DNA of 64,000 nt from a virus: IMG/VR virus record IMGVR_UViG_3300027985_001623, positions 1 to 64,000 of that record. One strand, written 5' to 3'. A model generated the notes under the pieces. The model searched no databases and had not been told where the DNA came from. It saw only the letters and a list, made by a program, of their open reading frames with translations. The stretch's first letter is position 1. Each line of letters opens with the position of its first letter. Made by a program: the position numbers and the translations under genes. Below are positions 14,199 through 23,049 of the stretch, in pieces.

Positions 14199-16125
14199 CC
14201 TCACCCATAGCTTTAGCCACTTCGGCGGAAATCAAGCGAAAAATGTCGGGGTTGTCATCGAGGAACTTGTAAGAACTCGCGTACCCCTGCGCGAGTCTCG
14301 TTCCGTTGAACAAGTACGAGCTTCCCGACTGCGCAATAACCCCGAGCGTCACCGCCGCGTTGATGAGGTCGCCGGACGAGTTGATGCCCCGCCCCCAAAG
14401 AATTTCGATGTGCGCGGTTTTGAACGGTGGTGCACACTTGTTTTTTACCACCTTGATTTCGACATCGTTCCCGTAGGCTTCCCCGTCTTTGCCCATGATC
14501 TGTTTTCGACGCCGGATATCGATGCGAAGCGACGCGTAATATTTGAGCGCGTTACCGCCGGTCGTAACCTCCGGGGAGCCAAAGAGAACACCAATTTTGC
14601 TGCGAAGTTGGTTGATAAAAATTATGGTGCTCGCATTTCGTTCCGCAACTGCCGTTAGCACGCGACATGCTTGGCTCATCAAACGCGCGTGTTTGCCCAT
14701 CGTGGCGTCGCCGATTTCGCCCTCCAATTCTGACTTCGGAACCAGCGCAGCGACTGAGTCAACGATAATGAGTGGCGTCCCAGCACTCGCCAGTTCCTTC
14801 ACGACTTCAAACGCCTGCTCACCGTAGTCCGGTTGGCTCACCAATAGTTTGTCGTCAGCTGTCTGCACGCCAAGTGCAGTGGCGTATCGCATATCGAGCG
14901 CATGTTCAGCGTCAATCATCGCGCAAAAATGCCCAAGCTTTTGCGCTTCTGCAATTGCGTGAAGCGTCAACGTTGTCTTCCCTGAGTTGTGCGTTACAAA
15001 GTCCTGCACAACGTAGTTATGATACGGGGACGCCATTTTTAGGTCGTAAACCGCAGTCGGACCAGCCGGCTCAATGGACAAGATCGCAGTCGGTGTGGCC
15101 ATGAACCGCAAATTATTGTGTCTTTCAAAGGCGTGTTGCCGCCCGTGCTCGCTGGCCGAAAGCACGACAAGGTTTTCGATACTGTCGTTGAGCACGTTTT
15201 CATCGATGTGGTGCACGTGCTCGTCAGAGCGCAAAAATCGTAGCCCCTCCAAGTTTGGCACGTTGAGTCGCGCCACGTAATCATCAAACGACAACCCGTT
15301 CAAACTCGCTTCCACGACAGCACGAGCTCTCGCTAAGCGATAATATGCGTAGTCCCGCGTTTCTCCAGTCGTACGATTCGCGATAGCGCGCACAACCTTA
15401 ACGCCGGCGACTCCATGGCCACGCACATAGATGAACTGCCTGTCCGTTTTACGAGAGTACTCGCACGTGAATGGCGTTTTTGTGTGCACGTAGACCGTGT
15501 CGCCAATACGCAGCCCAGAAACAGGAACGTACGAGCCTCCAGTGAAAAGTTTGTGCTCAGCAGTGGCGACGAGCTCGCGTCCGCAAATAGTCGTGATACG
15601 GAAAGTTTCACGCGTGCCAACATGAAACACGTCTTCTATACGGTTGTGCAAAATACGCCCCTCCTCGTTGATGGAAGGCGCGGTGAACGTTATATTATCC
15701 GGTTGCCGCCTAGACTTCCCTCGTGCGTCACCATCAGGGGCAACGTTGTGAAACCGCTCCCACAAGCGTTTAATCGTTCCACCTTTATGGTTGATTCGTT
15801 TTCCATCTTCGGTCCACACGGTGAAGTTCACAACCGAGCCCCCCACCACGCAAGATTCAGGACCGTAAATTTCAATAATTCGCCCACGGGGGTACCCGCC
15901 AACGCCAATTGCATGGTCAAGCGACACGGACCCAGTTGGGATCACCCCGTGCTTCGCGGCTCCGTGAACAGCCCCGCCGGTGAACGACATCAATACACTG
16001 CCGCCGTACGTTTTCCGTAGCTTAGCAACCGCAGCCTTTTGCTCTTCGAGCCGGCTGGTCACGATGTCAATCAACGTTGGCGGTTTCTTGTCGCTTTTTT
16101 TCTTGTCTTTTTTTGCTTTTGCCAT
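14176..16125 (-). CDS. recA: RecA recombinase interrupted by an intein
   Basis: 649 residues as translated: RecA extein of 360 residues split by a 289-residue intein. The ATG at 16125 has GGAGACTTT before it, and the longer frame runs through a terminator. The basic Lys-rich N-terminus leads to GSVSLDHAIGVGGYPRGRIIEIYGPES, then the intein, then SGKTTLTLHAIAEAQ. Splicing restores the Walker A motif GPESSGKTT. Downstream are MIDAEHALD, LIIVDSVAALVP (Walker B), TIIFINQLRSKIG and TTGGNALKYYASLRIDIRR, all standard RecA features. It catalyses strand exchange with the SSB and SbcCD encoded alongside. Until splicing occurs the ATPase is inactive. Confidence 0.95.
   Translation of the reverse strand: MAKAKKDKKKSDKKPPTLIDIVTSRLEEQKAAVAKLRKTYGGSVLMSFTGGAVHGAAKHGVIPTGSVSLDHAIGVGGYPRGRIIEIYGPESCVVGGSVVNFTVWTEDGKRINHKGGTIKRLWERFHNVAPDGDARGKSRRQPDNITFTAPSINEEGRILHNRIEDVFHVGTRETFRITTICGRELVATAEHKLFTGGSYVPVSGLRIGDTVYVHTKTPFTCEYSRKTDRQFIYVRGHGVAGVKVVRAIANRTTGETRDYAYYRLARARAVVEASLNGLSFDDYVARLNVPNLEGLRFLRSDEHVHHIDENVLNDSIENLVVLSASEHGRQHAFERHNNLRFMATPTAILSIEPAGPTAVYDLKMASPYHNYVVQDFVTHNSGKTTLTLHAIAEAQKLGHFCAMIDAEHALDMRYATALGVQTADDKLLVSQPDYGEQAFEVVKELASAGTPLIIVDSVAALVPKSELEGEIGDATMGKHARLMSQACRVLTAVAERNASTIIFINQLRSKIGVLFGSPEVTTGGNALKYYASLRIDIRRRKQIMGKDGEAYGNDVEIKVVKNKCAPPFKTAHIEILWGRGINSSGDLINAAVTLGVIAQSGSSYLFNGTRLAQGYASSYKFLDDNPDIFRLISAEVAKAMGEDVINSKI
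14986..15852 (-). mobile_element. Intein with HNH homing endonuclease in RecA Walker A
   Basis: 289 residues starting with Cys (CVVGGSVVNF) and ending VVQDFVTHN with Ser as the +1 extein residue, the standard splice junctions. Block B-like TAEHKLFT and block F-like VYDLKMASPYHNYVVQDFV are present. Between them HHIDENVLNDSIENLVVLSASEHGRQH is an HNH endonuclease core (most inteins carry LAGLIDADG). Insertion in the P-loop, the most conserved spot of the gene, is typical because it limits loss and gives a conserved homing site. Confidence 0.93.
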
Positions 16126-16140
16126 AAAGTCTCCAACACG

Positions 16141-16183
16141 AAAAAGCGCACCTCCTTTCAATGACGAAAGGGGGGGGTGCGCT
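16141..16183 (-). terminator. Intrinsic terminator between ssb and recA
   Basis: Outer arms AGCGCACC/GGTGCGCT and inner CCTTTC/GAAAGG, with a bulged poly-C stretch, are followed on the minus strand by TTTTT. It lies between the SSB stop and the recA ribosome site, so it would lower recA expression relative to ssb. Confidence 0.75.
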
Positions 16184-16210
16184 CTGCTCATTACGTGACG
16201 CCCAAGTTGA

Positions 16211-17059
16211 CTAGAGGTCTTCGTCGGAGAACGTGGTCACGGCCGCGGCGTTGATAATTTGCGTCTCGACAACAGCCGCTTGCGATCCAGGTCGTGCGAA
16301 CCGCCCCCCAACCGCTGGACTGCCGAACGTCTGCCCACCGATAGCTTGCGCCCGTTGGATCCCCGCGAGTGGGTTAGCTTCGCGGCTAGCAAACGCGTGC
16401 ATAATCGCATCAGGAATAGTCGTGTCGACTTGCGCTTCGAGGTCGTGCTTGCCCGCAAGAATCGCTTGGATTTCGTCCTCGGTCGCCGCCAATGGGCGCG
16501 CTTCCACATCCACCGTGGTCGAGTAGTCCGTATCGGTCGGCCCCGTACCCGTACGAATCACAATCAAATCTCGGCCTTCTGGGCCAGTCCGGGTAAAATC
16601 CCCGCCCAACCGGTTGTTTTTCAAGATCCCCTTGATCGGCGCCCAGATTTTCGGACCGAAGGCGATGATGACATTCCTGGATTCAAGGTAGGACCACGCG
16701 TTCGCGAACACGCGCGTCTTGACCGCAATGTCTTTGGCACGATTCTTATCCGCGGGTCTGCCGGTTCGGATGAGCTCGTTGATTTTTGCGCACACGGGGC
16801 AGGGCGAACCGTGCGTGCGGCGGTCCACTCGGGGACAGGCAAACACGATGGTTTTGTCCGGCGCTGACGGCAAGTTTTTGATGTAGTGCAATCCAGTCAC
16901 CCGGAAAGGTGACACTTCGTCCCCAGTTGCTGGGAGGACGCGAACAACGTTTTCGCCCACCTCCCATTTCATGATGACATCGCCGGACATGGCGGCGACT
17001 TCTGCTGCTTGGCGATCGATTTCGTCGAGTTGGATCGGGTTGACTTTGATGATTGACAT
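16211..17059 (-). CDS. Single-stranded DNA-binding protein, gp32-like
   Basis: 282 residues with the T4 gp32 organisation: a short basic N-terminus (MSIIKVNPIQLDEID) for cooperativity, an OB-fold core with a zinc site (ACPRVDRRTHGSPCPVCAKINEL), and a low-complexity C-terminal part ending in the acidic tip TTFSDEDL that recruits partner proteins. It coats ssDNA at forks and recombination intermediates and is controlled with recA by the terminator just downstream. Confidence 0.87.
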   Translation of the reverse strand: MSIIKVNPIQLDEIDRQAAEVAAMSGDVIMKWEVGENVVRVLPATGDEVSPFRVTGLHYIKNLPSAPDKTIVFACPRVDRRTHGSPCPVCAKINELIRTGRPADKNRAKDIAVKTRVFANAWSYLESRNVIIAFGPKIWAPIKGILKNNRLGGDFTRTGPEGRDLIVIRTGTGPTDTDYSTTVDVEARPLAATEDEIQAILAGKHDLEAQVDTTIPDAIMHAFASREANPLAGIQRAQAIGGQTFGSPAVGGRFARPGSQAAVVETQIINAAAVTTFSDEDL

Positions 17060-17126
17060 ATTGTCCTTTTGCGGTGCTCAAAACCCTGCTTGCGCAGGCA
17101 AACGAGTGTGTTGCGGACTTCGTGAG

Positions 17127-17561
17127 CTAGGTCTGTGAATCGGAACTGGTCCGGATGAATGGATCGGCTTGCATCTCAGCGCGCATTTGGGCGCCGTACG
17201 AAACAAGCATGTCCTTTTTCGCCCGAATTGCATCGATGATACCAGCCAACCGGATTTTTTCATACTCCAGATTGATCTCGTCGATCAACGATTGTTGGTA
17301 ATCCGGATCGGACTGGACCGCCGAATCGACCTCAGGAATAGTGACTTTGCGCCCCGCGTCTTCCAGTTGAGCCCGGAAGGCGATCTTCAAGTGGCCCTCC
17401 AAATTTTTGGACGCCAGCTTTCCAAGGTTGGCTTCGCGCACTGCCTCAGCGTGTGCGGCGTGGTAGTACGCCAGATCAGCAGAGAGGCGAATAAACTCGC
17501 CATTGATGTTTTCGCCGTCAATGCTGACGGCCTCATTGTAGTTTGGTTCTGGTAAGTTCAT
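17127..17561 (-). CDS. Helical protein, possible recombination mediator (UvsY-like)
   Basis: 144 residues from MNLPEPNYNEAVSI, with GAGGAACG before an ATG that overlaps the polymerase stop (ATGA). Almost entirely helical: long helices AEAVREANLGKLASKNLEG, DEINLEYEKIRLAGIIDAI, and the end AKKDMLVSYGAQMRAEMQADPF. The size, the helical pattern and the place between SSB and DNA polymerase match UvsY-type loaders, which help RecA/UvsX onto SSB-coated DNA. That role is inferred mostly from context. Confidence 0.6.
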   Translation of the reverse strand: MNLPEPNYNEAVSIDGENINGEFIRLSADLAYYHAAHAEAVREANLGKLASKNLEGHLKIAFRAQLEDAGRKVTIPEVDSAVQSDPDYQQSLIDEINLEYEKIRLAGIIDAIRAKKDMLVSYGAQMRAEMQADPFIRTSSDSQT

Positions 17562-20095
17562 GCGACGTTCCTCAATTCTCCCCACGATGGGCCTTTCTTG
17601 AAATCCATCTTCATATGGACTCCCTTACTCGCCCATCCCTCAGCGACTTCACGCTGGATCTCGATATATTCATCCGCGAACGACTCCGCAACTTCCGAAA
17701 GCAAGGAGTCGTAAACCGTCAAAACCGTGTTCGCGGGGAGCCTATCGGCTTCGATGATTTCCTGCATCCGACCAACAGTTGCATTCATAAACTCCGCACC
17801 CGTGCCCTGAACTTTGGTGTTCCAGGTGCTGCGTTCCGCCGTGGCCTTGGCGGCGTCATCGTGCCCGGCGATCTCAGGCAAATACCGACGCCGGAACTCT
17901 TCACCGTCCCACCACGTCGACGTGTAGCCGTAGCGCCGCCCATTCGCGAGACACCCGCGAGACCACGCATGAAGCTTTGACAGCTTCCCAAGAATGGCCG
18001 CGAGTAGTTGTTCCGCGAGACGGACAGCGATACCCAGTTTCGCCGCAATCCCGGCCGGCGTGTCGCCGTACAGAAACGCGAAGTTTACGACTTTCGCTTG
18101 GCGCCGCAGAGGGTGACTCGCGTCAACCGTTTCGGGGTCAATCCCGAAAATCGGAGCAATAGCCTTCGCCGTCTCCAAGTGATAGTCCACCCCGCGAGCG
18201 AAAATATCGAGCATCAGAGGATCCTCCGACAGCATCGCCGCGACGCGAAGTTCGAGCTGGTTATAGTCGCCTTCGACAAAAACGTAGCCCGGTTTCGCCA
18301 CGAATATAGAGCGGCATTTGCCCCCAAGAGGGGAATCTTTGCTCGGAATGTTTAGTAAATTTGGCTCCTGACAACTCGGCCGCCCGGTCTCAGTCCCGGA
18401 AATATTGAAGTGTGGATGAATACGTCCGTCATCTCGAATGAACGCAGCCATGCCTTCGGCGTACTGCGTTTTGAACTTCATGGACTGGCGCAACTCCAAA
18501 ATCAGGTTTGCCGCCGGGTGATTAAGGTTTTTAAGGACTTCGGCCGTAACGCTCAGTTTGCCCTTAGCTGTTTTTCTCGTACCTCGAAGCTTGAGTTTTT
18601 TGAACAGTAGCTCGCCAATCTGGTCCGGGCTATTGACATTTACATCGCCATATTGTGACTTAAACTCCGCCGAAGCCCGCGTAATAATCACGTCCATCTC
18701 GTCACGGAGCTCGTCGATGCGCCCCCGGTCAGCCAGAATACCGTTGTATTCCATGCACGTCATTGCATACGCGAAACTTTTTTGAACCTTCTTCCAGACT
18801 TTTTCTGCGTGCGGTTCGGCATGTCGGAGCTGGTCCTGTCGAAGGCGATCGGTCGAAATGGTGTCACGCCCGTTGTACGGGCTCATAACAGGAGCTGGAA
18901 TCGCCGCATAGGCGTAAGTCTTCGGGTTGTCCCCACTTTTCACGCCAGCTACGGCACGTGTCAGCGTGTCTTTCGGAATATCCGCAAATAACGTGGGGGT
19001 GGTGTCGACCCACTTCCCAGATGCACGCTTTTTCAGCTCCACGCACCCTTCCTTGATCCACGCTTCCGGCTCCTCTTTACCTCCAAACATGCCGACAGTC
19101 GACTGGAGCGTTTCCAGGTCGGCGACGTCCCCCGCATACGTTAGCTTCCGAAAAAGAAACGCGTCGTGGTCCATGTTCTTAGGCATCGCCCCGAATGCGG
19201 CAGCGAGGTGTACGGCGTCAAACTTCCCGTTAGTTGCCGTTTTTTGAATGTCTTCACGCTTTAGTAGGCTCAGAATACGAGCATTCAATTGTGGGTCAGC
19301 AAGTTGCTCACGTTCCCAAATGTAAGCCGTGTCCTGATCGTACGGCGTGCAGGACAAACTCAAGATTGTGTGGCCTGCGTTAAATGGAAGCCCGCAAGTC
19401 TCCACGTCGAAAGTCACACCCCCAGCAAACTCAATCTCGTCACATGCCTCGTTCGCGTCATCCTCAGAATCAACAAGTCGGCAAACCGCATCAGTTGGCG
19501 GTCGGACTGGGTCAGCTTTTAGTGCCCACTCTAAATTACGCTCAAAACCAGCACGAATGAATTGATTCCGCAAACATGCGATAGGGTGCGCAAGAACGAA
19601 GACCGGAACGCCCGTCGATGTATACGCGTAAATCCGCGGAAGTGTCTGCGTCGGAAGTGCTTGACCGAGAACAACTTTGCACGCTTCAGCTCCTAACGCG
19701 ATAATCCGTGCCGGGTTGCATTCGTCGATGACTGACGCAAGATACCCGCGGCACTCCGTGAATGATTTTGGCTTGACCTTTCGTGAACCTGGCGCACATC
19801 GAAGCGAGTTCGCAAAAACAATAGGCCCATTCCAGAGTCCGGCCAACTGTTTTGCCACATAAACGCCACTCGGACCGCACGTAACTCGATGCGCACGATC
19901 CTCCCCCACACCGGGCGGGGGCATGACGACCAACAAGACAGGGCCTTCGTCTGGACCTTGTTGCTCAGCCTCCATACATGGCGAGCTAACGCCAACGCTT
20001 AATTCGCAACGCGTACATGAAGGATCCGTCAATAAAATGTCTGATTTTTCAACCAGACACTTTTGCGGTTCGCTGTAAATTGGGAGCGTGCGCAC
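17558..20095 (-). CDS. DNA polymerase I family with N-terminal uracil-DNA-glycosylase domain
   Basis: 845 residues from a GTG. Residues ~20-190 form a family-4-type UDG module with four Fe-S cysteines (C27, C30, C100, C115), a GEAPG-like PPPGVGED, FANSLRCAPG and AHPIACLR. A DnaQ-like 3'-5' exonuclease follows (FDVETCG with D230/E232, TNGKFDAVHL, NGRDTISTDRL), then the family A palm: motif A GDYNQLELR (D610), motif B RRQAKVVNFAFLYG, motif C VYDSLL. Motif C has Tyr-Asp-Ser where the family has His-Asp-Glu; the metal-binding Asp796 is kept. Bacillus phage SPO1 polymerase has a similar UDG-like N-terminus. This is the replicative polymerase. Confidence 0.93.
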   Translation of the reverse strand: MRTLPIYSEPQKCLVEKSDILLTDPSCTRCELSVGVSSPCMEAEQQGPDEGPVLLVVMPPPGVGEDRAHRVTCGPSGVYVAKQLAGLWNGPIVFANSLRCAPGSRKVKPKSFTECRGYLASVIDECNPARIIALGAEACKVVLGQALPTQTLPRIYAYTSTGVPVFVLAHPIACLRNQFIRAGFERNLEWALKADPVRPPTDAVCRLVDSEDDANEACDEIEFAGGVTFDVETCGLPFNAGHTILSLSCTPYDQDTAYIWEREQLADPQLNARILSLLKREDIQKTATNGKFDAVHLAAAFGAMPKNMDHDAFLFRKLTYAGDVADLETLQSTVGMFGGKEEPEAWIKEGCVELKKRASGKWVDTTPTLFADIPKDTLTRAVAGVKSGDNPKTYAYAAIPAPVMSPYNGRDTISTDRLRQDQLRHAEPHAEKVWKKVQKSFAYAMTCMEYNGILADRGRIDELRDEMDVIITRASAEFKSQYGDVNVNSPDQIGELLFKKLKLRGTRKTAKGKLSVTAEVLKNLNHPAANLILELRQSMKFKTQYAEGMAAFIRDDGRIHPHFNISGTETGRPSCQEPNLLNIPSKDSPLGGKCRSIFVAKPGYVFVEGDYNQLELRVAAMLSEDPLMLDIFARGVDYHLETAKAIAPIFGIDPETVDASHPLRRQAKVVNFAFLYGDTPAGIAAKLGIAVRLAEQLLAAILGKLSKLHAWSRGCLANGRRYGYTSTWWDGEEFRRRYLPEIAGHDDAAKATAERSTWNTKVQGTGAEFMNATVGRMQEIIEADRLPANTVLTVYDSLLSEVAESFADEYIEIQREVAEGWASKGVHMKMDFKKGPSWGELRNVA

Positions 20096-20839
20096 TTATG
20101 CGCCCCCGGCTGCTGCCTCACCCGCGAACACCGATATAGCTCGTGCACAACGCTGCTGAAGCGAGGCGTCATCAGTGACGCGCGAAACTGCCTGGAACTG
20201 TGCCTGGTGCTGCCGCAAGAACTTCGCCATATCCACCGCTGTAGTATACCCAATCCCATACGCCCAGCGTGCCGTGCCCCCAAAATTAGCAGTTGGGAGC
20301 AACAACTGCGGCGGTATGTCGAACTCATCACCTTCCGGAATCGAGAGGGGGGTTGCCTCCCGAGGTGCAGAAGCTGGCGCAGGTGCAGGAGCTGGCGCAG
20401 GTGCAGGTGCAGGAGCTGGCGCAGGTGCAGGAGCTGGCGCAGGAGCTGGAGCTGGCGCAGGTGCAGGTGCAGGTGCTGCTTGAACTACCGGCTGTGTCGT
20501 GGCTGGTCGGCGACGGGGTGCTTGAGCTGTGGGAGCTGGAGCCGCGGCGACAGCCGGCGCTGGTTTCGAAACGACCGGCGCGGAAGCTACAGGTTGCACG
20601 ACAGGAGTCGTTATCGGCTGCGGTTTTTCGGAAACGGCAGGTGTGGGTTTTGAGGTTGCCGCGCCGGCGGAGAAACTGTGCACCAACGCAAAGATGGCGT
20701 TGATGGCCGCTTGTTCGTTCGCCCCCTTCGAGAGCCGCAGAGCCACGGAGAGATCGACGTAGTCGGGGGTGGCTACACCCTCAGGCGCACAAAAGTGTGG
20801 GTTGGAAGTCTCTAGGTGGAGATCGATGATTTTCAGCAT
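20096..20839 (-). CDS. Protein with long Pro-Ala linker
   Basis: 247 residues. An N-terminal domain of ~55 residues (MLKIIDLHLETSNPHFC) is joined by a flexible linker to a C-terminal domain (~165-245: IPEGDEFDIPPQLLLPTANFGGTARWAYGIGYTTAVDMAKFLRQHQAQF). The linker is Pro/Ala/Thr-rich and includes a stretch of Ala-Pro dipeptides encoded by degenerate six-base repeats. PA repeats form extended rods. The stop directly precedes the polymerase GTG, so the product may act with the polymerase, perhaps as a tethered accessory; that is inference. Family unknown. Confidence 0.65.
   Translation of the reverse strand: MLKIIDLHLETSNPHFCAPEGVATPDYVDLSVALRLSKGANEQAAINAIFALVHSFSAGAATSKPTPAVSEKPQPITTPVVQPVASAPVVSKPAPAVAAAPAPTAQAPRRRPATTQPVVQAAPAPAPAPAPAPAPAPAPAPAPAPAPAPAPAPAPASAPREATPLSIPEGDEFDIPPQLLLPTANFGGTARWAYGIGYTTAVDMAKFLRQHQAQFQAVSRVTDDASLQQRCARAISVFAGEAAAGGA
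20365..20476 (+). repeat. Six-base degenerate tandem repeat coding for (Ala-Pro)n
   Basis: Units of the type GGTGCA, GGAGCT and GGCGCA alternate for about 110 bases. On the minus strand they encode the Ala-Pro linker of the gene upstream of DNA polymerase. Slippage in units of six keeps the frame, so linker length can vary between relatives. Confidence 0.85.
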
Positions 20840-20994
20840 GGTGTCACTCGTTACCGGGATGCGGTGAAAGTCCGCATGAAAGAAGCACGAGTACTTTTAG
20901 TGCACACCGGCCCAACTCAAGCAAAAAATCGTTCCCTGTCGAAGGCGCGCGCCACAAATGGGTGGTGATCGCGCATAAAAACCGGAACAGATTT

Positions 20995-21246
20995 TTAACT
21001 CGCGCTTTTTTTCGTAGAAGCACGGCGCTTTTTTGGCTCCGGCTTCACGTCAGCTGCGAGACGCACACGATATTTTTTCAACGCGACAAGGCGTGACATG
21101 CCGGCGAGCAACGCCGCGTTGAACACCTTTGTGACCGGCATGTCGAGCTCAAGTGCGATTTTTTTCAACCGCTCAAGCTCGCCTTCGGCGACTTCGAACA
21201 ACACGTGATTTTTTGCAAGTGCTTCGACGACGGAACTTTCGCTCAT
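20995..21246 (-). CDS. Small hypothetical protein with basic tail
   Basis: 83 residues from MSESSVVEALAKNHVLFEV (longer starts at 21258 or 21282 are possible; none has a clear ribosome site). Helical core VAEGELERLKKIALELDMPVTKVFNAALLAGMSRLVALKKYRV, then a Lys/Arg/Ser-rich tail (PEPKKRRASTKKSAS) like histone or HU tails. Probably nucleic-acid-binding. Last gene of the MoxR/VWA cassette. Confidence 0.55.
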   Translation of the reverse strand: MSESSVVEALAKNHVLFEVAEGELERLKKIALELDMPVTKVFNAALLAGMSRLVALKKYRVRLAADVKPEPKKRRASTKKSAS

Positions 21247-21283
21247 GATCAAAAACATGCGCGAAAAATCGTAAAAACGCAAA

Positions 21284-21580
21284 TCAAAGCCGCGCTTCGG
21301 GGAACGAGTCAGTGTCTGGGTCCCAAGAAAGGATCATCTCTAGCATAGCGCTATCGGTAACACCAGTTTCGCTCAAAAACTCAGCGACGTTCTGAAAACC
21401 CGGTGACCGCAGCATCCGAGGAAACTTTTCGACCAGTCCGAGACTGTCCCGGACCTGCGCAGGTAAAGTGCAAATAGCGTCAGCCGTTTTCACCGCCCAC
21501 TTAGGTGGCCGCTCATCACCAAAAGCAGCACGCGCGTCAGGCATTCGCAACAACGGATTGTCGTCACTTGACATCGTCAT
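21284..21580 (-). CDS. Hypothetical protein coupled to the VWA gene
   Basis: 98 residues. Its ATG overlaps the VWA stop as ATGA, with GAGG before it, so it is translationally coupled and likely belongs to the same functional unit. It contains a helical region (KWAVKTADAICTLPAQVRDSLGLVEKFPRML) and an acidic C-terminus (ILSWDPDTDSFPEARL). Not recognised. Confidence 0.6.
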   Translation of the reverse strand: MTMSSDDNPLLRMPDARAAFGDERPPKWAVKTADAICTLPAQVRDSLGLVEKFPRMLRSPGFQNVAEFLSETGVTDSAMLEMILSWDPDTDSFPEARL

Positions 21581-23049
21581 CCCTCGGAAACGTCAATAAC
21601 CGTCCCCCAATCAACCCCAATCTTTCCCCCAGCGACTTGCAGCCAAATCACTTTTGTTCTTTTGGGCGGACTGTCTGGATAATTTCCGTATCCGTCCGTC
21701 GCGAACACAATGACGTTCGGCCGCTTTGTGAGAGGCATCGCTGCAATTGCCTCAAATGCCGGTCGAAAGTTGGTCCCGCCGCCACCGACAAATTTGGTAT
21801 CGAGCGCTTTTGCGTTTGAAACGCGTTCATTGACGTGGACCTTAGCGTCACAAGAAATGAACTGCACGCCTGAACCACGAACTTCCTTCAAAATTTTTGC
21901 GACCTCGGCTTTCATCGCTGCGAATGTAGCATTGCCCATCGACGCAGACGTGTCCGCGACAAACGCAATACGAGCAACAGGCTTTTGATAGCCGGGGAGA
22001 ATGGCAACCTTTTCGGCGAATAGCTCGAACCCGCTCTGGTTGCGATTTCTTCGCGAATAAGTCTCATGCCCGAAACCCTCCACAAAAGCACACGCCCGCT
22101 CCGTGTGCACACGCAGCAGCGTCTGCCATGGAGTTTTGGGCTCCACTAGCAACTCTTCGGCATAGCGCTTGAGCGCCTGCGGTAGCTTGCCGGCGTGCTT
22201 GGAAATCTCGTGTGCATCTTGTTGTCGCTGCTCGGCCTGATCTGCCTCCGTCCGCGCATCCGGGTCATCCCCTGACGGCTCGTTAGGCAAGGGGTTGCCC
22301 GCCCCGGAACCGCACTGCCCCCAGCCTGGAGGTTGAGGCTGGTTTTGATTTTGGGGTTGAGGCTGGTTTTGAGGCTGGTTTTGAGGCTGGTTTTGAGGCT
22401 GGTTTTGATTTTGGGGTTGAGGCTGGTTTTGAGGCTGGTTTTGAGGCTGGTTTTGATTTTGGGGTTGAGGCTGGTTTTGAGGCCGGTTTTGAGGCCGGTT
22501 TTGATTTTGGGGTTGAGGCTGGTTTTGATTTTGGGGTTGATTTTGAGGTTTATTCTTCTCCGCACGCTCGCGAAGAATCATAAAGTACTGCTCGCATGTT
22601 AAATGTGGCGGCAGATCTAGCGTTCGATATGTGATCGGCGGTGAACCACCAAGATTTGGTAACGGTAACCCAGCATCCTCAATGTTGTCGTTTATCTGGG
22701 CATCCGCAGCTTCGTTAAATATCCGCTGCTCTTCGGGTGTCGAGATGAACCCCTGCGCCACTAGCAGATCGTACAATTTTGCGTGCTCAAAAAAGATATG
22801 CAAGTATTCGTGCACGATCACCGCCGCAGCCTCCCGAGCAGTGAACGAGGCCAGTACTGCTGGATCGTACAGTAAAATCGAATGGCGTGTCACACCAAAT
22901 GTGCCAAGTCCGGGAGTCTCCCGCGGTACAAGACTCTGAATGCCCATCTCGAAATACGGCAGTGCTTCATATGCGACTAAGCGCGCCACGGAAAGCTGCA
23001 TGGTGGGCTCTACTGCGGCCAACAATTGTTTTGCTGGACGCTTATCCAT
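21577..23049 (-). CDS. Metallopeptidase-like plus VWA domain protein, partner of MoxR ATPase
   Basis: 490 residues from MDKRPAKQLLAAVEP. N-terminal zincin-like domain with VIVHEYLHIFFEHAKL (HExxH) and NEAADAQIND, as in the putative metallopeptidase domain found with VWA proteins. Then a ~90-residue Pro-Gln-Asn linker, a helical spacer (KLPQALKRYAEELL), and a C-terminal VWA domain with the MIDAS motif DTSASM and GGGGTNFRPAF. It overlaps the MoxR gene by eight bases. MoxR/VWA pairs act as ATP-driven chaperones that insert metals or remodel complexes; the phage target is unknown. Confidence 0.85.
   Translation of the reverse strand: MDKRPAKQLLAAVEPTMQLSVARLVAYEALPYFEMGIQSLVPRETPGLGTFGVTRHSILLYDPAVLASFTAREAAAVIVHEYLHIFFEHAKLYDLLVAQGFISTPEEQRIFNEAADAQINDNIEDAGLPLPNLGGSPPITYRTLDLPPHLTCEQYFMILRERAEKNKPQNQPQNQNQPQPQNQNRPQNRPQNQPQPQNQNQPQNQPQNQPQPQNQNQPQNQPQNQPQNQPQPQNQNQPQPPGWGQCGSGAGNPLPNEPSGDDPDARTEADQAEQRQQDAHEISKHAGKLPQALKRYAEELLVEPKTPWQTLLRVHTERACAFVEGFGHETYSRRNRNQSGFELFAEKVAILPGYQKPVARIAFVADTSASMGNATFAAMKAEVAKILKEVRGSGVQFISCDAKVHVNERVSNAKALDTKFVGGGGTNFRPAFEAIAAMPLTKRPNVIVFATDGYGNYPDSPPKRTKVIWLQVAGGKIGVDWGTVIDVSEG
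22326..22550 (+). repeat. Tandem repeat coding for (Pro-Gln-Asn-Gln)n linker
   Basis: Variants of GGCTGGTTTTGA, GGTTGAGG and TTTTGATTTTGG recur for about 225 bases with higher-order copies of ~50-60 bases. On the minus strand they encode the PQNQPQNQ linker between peptidase and VWA domains. It is protein-coding and has no spacer structure, so it is not a CRISPR array. Confidence 0.85.

Noticed and set aside
22326-22550. CRISPR-like regular repeats
   Set aside because: The repeats are contiguous, have no unique spacers, and encode an in-frame Pro-Gln-Asn linker.
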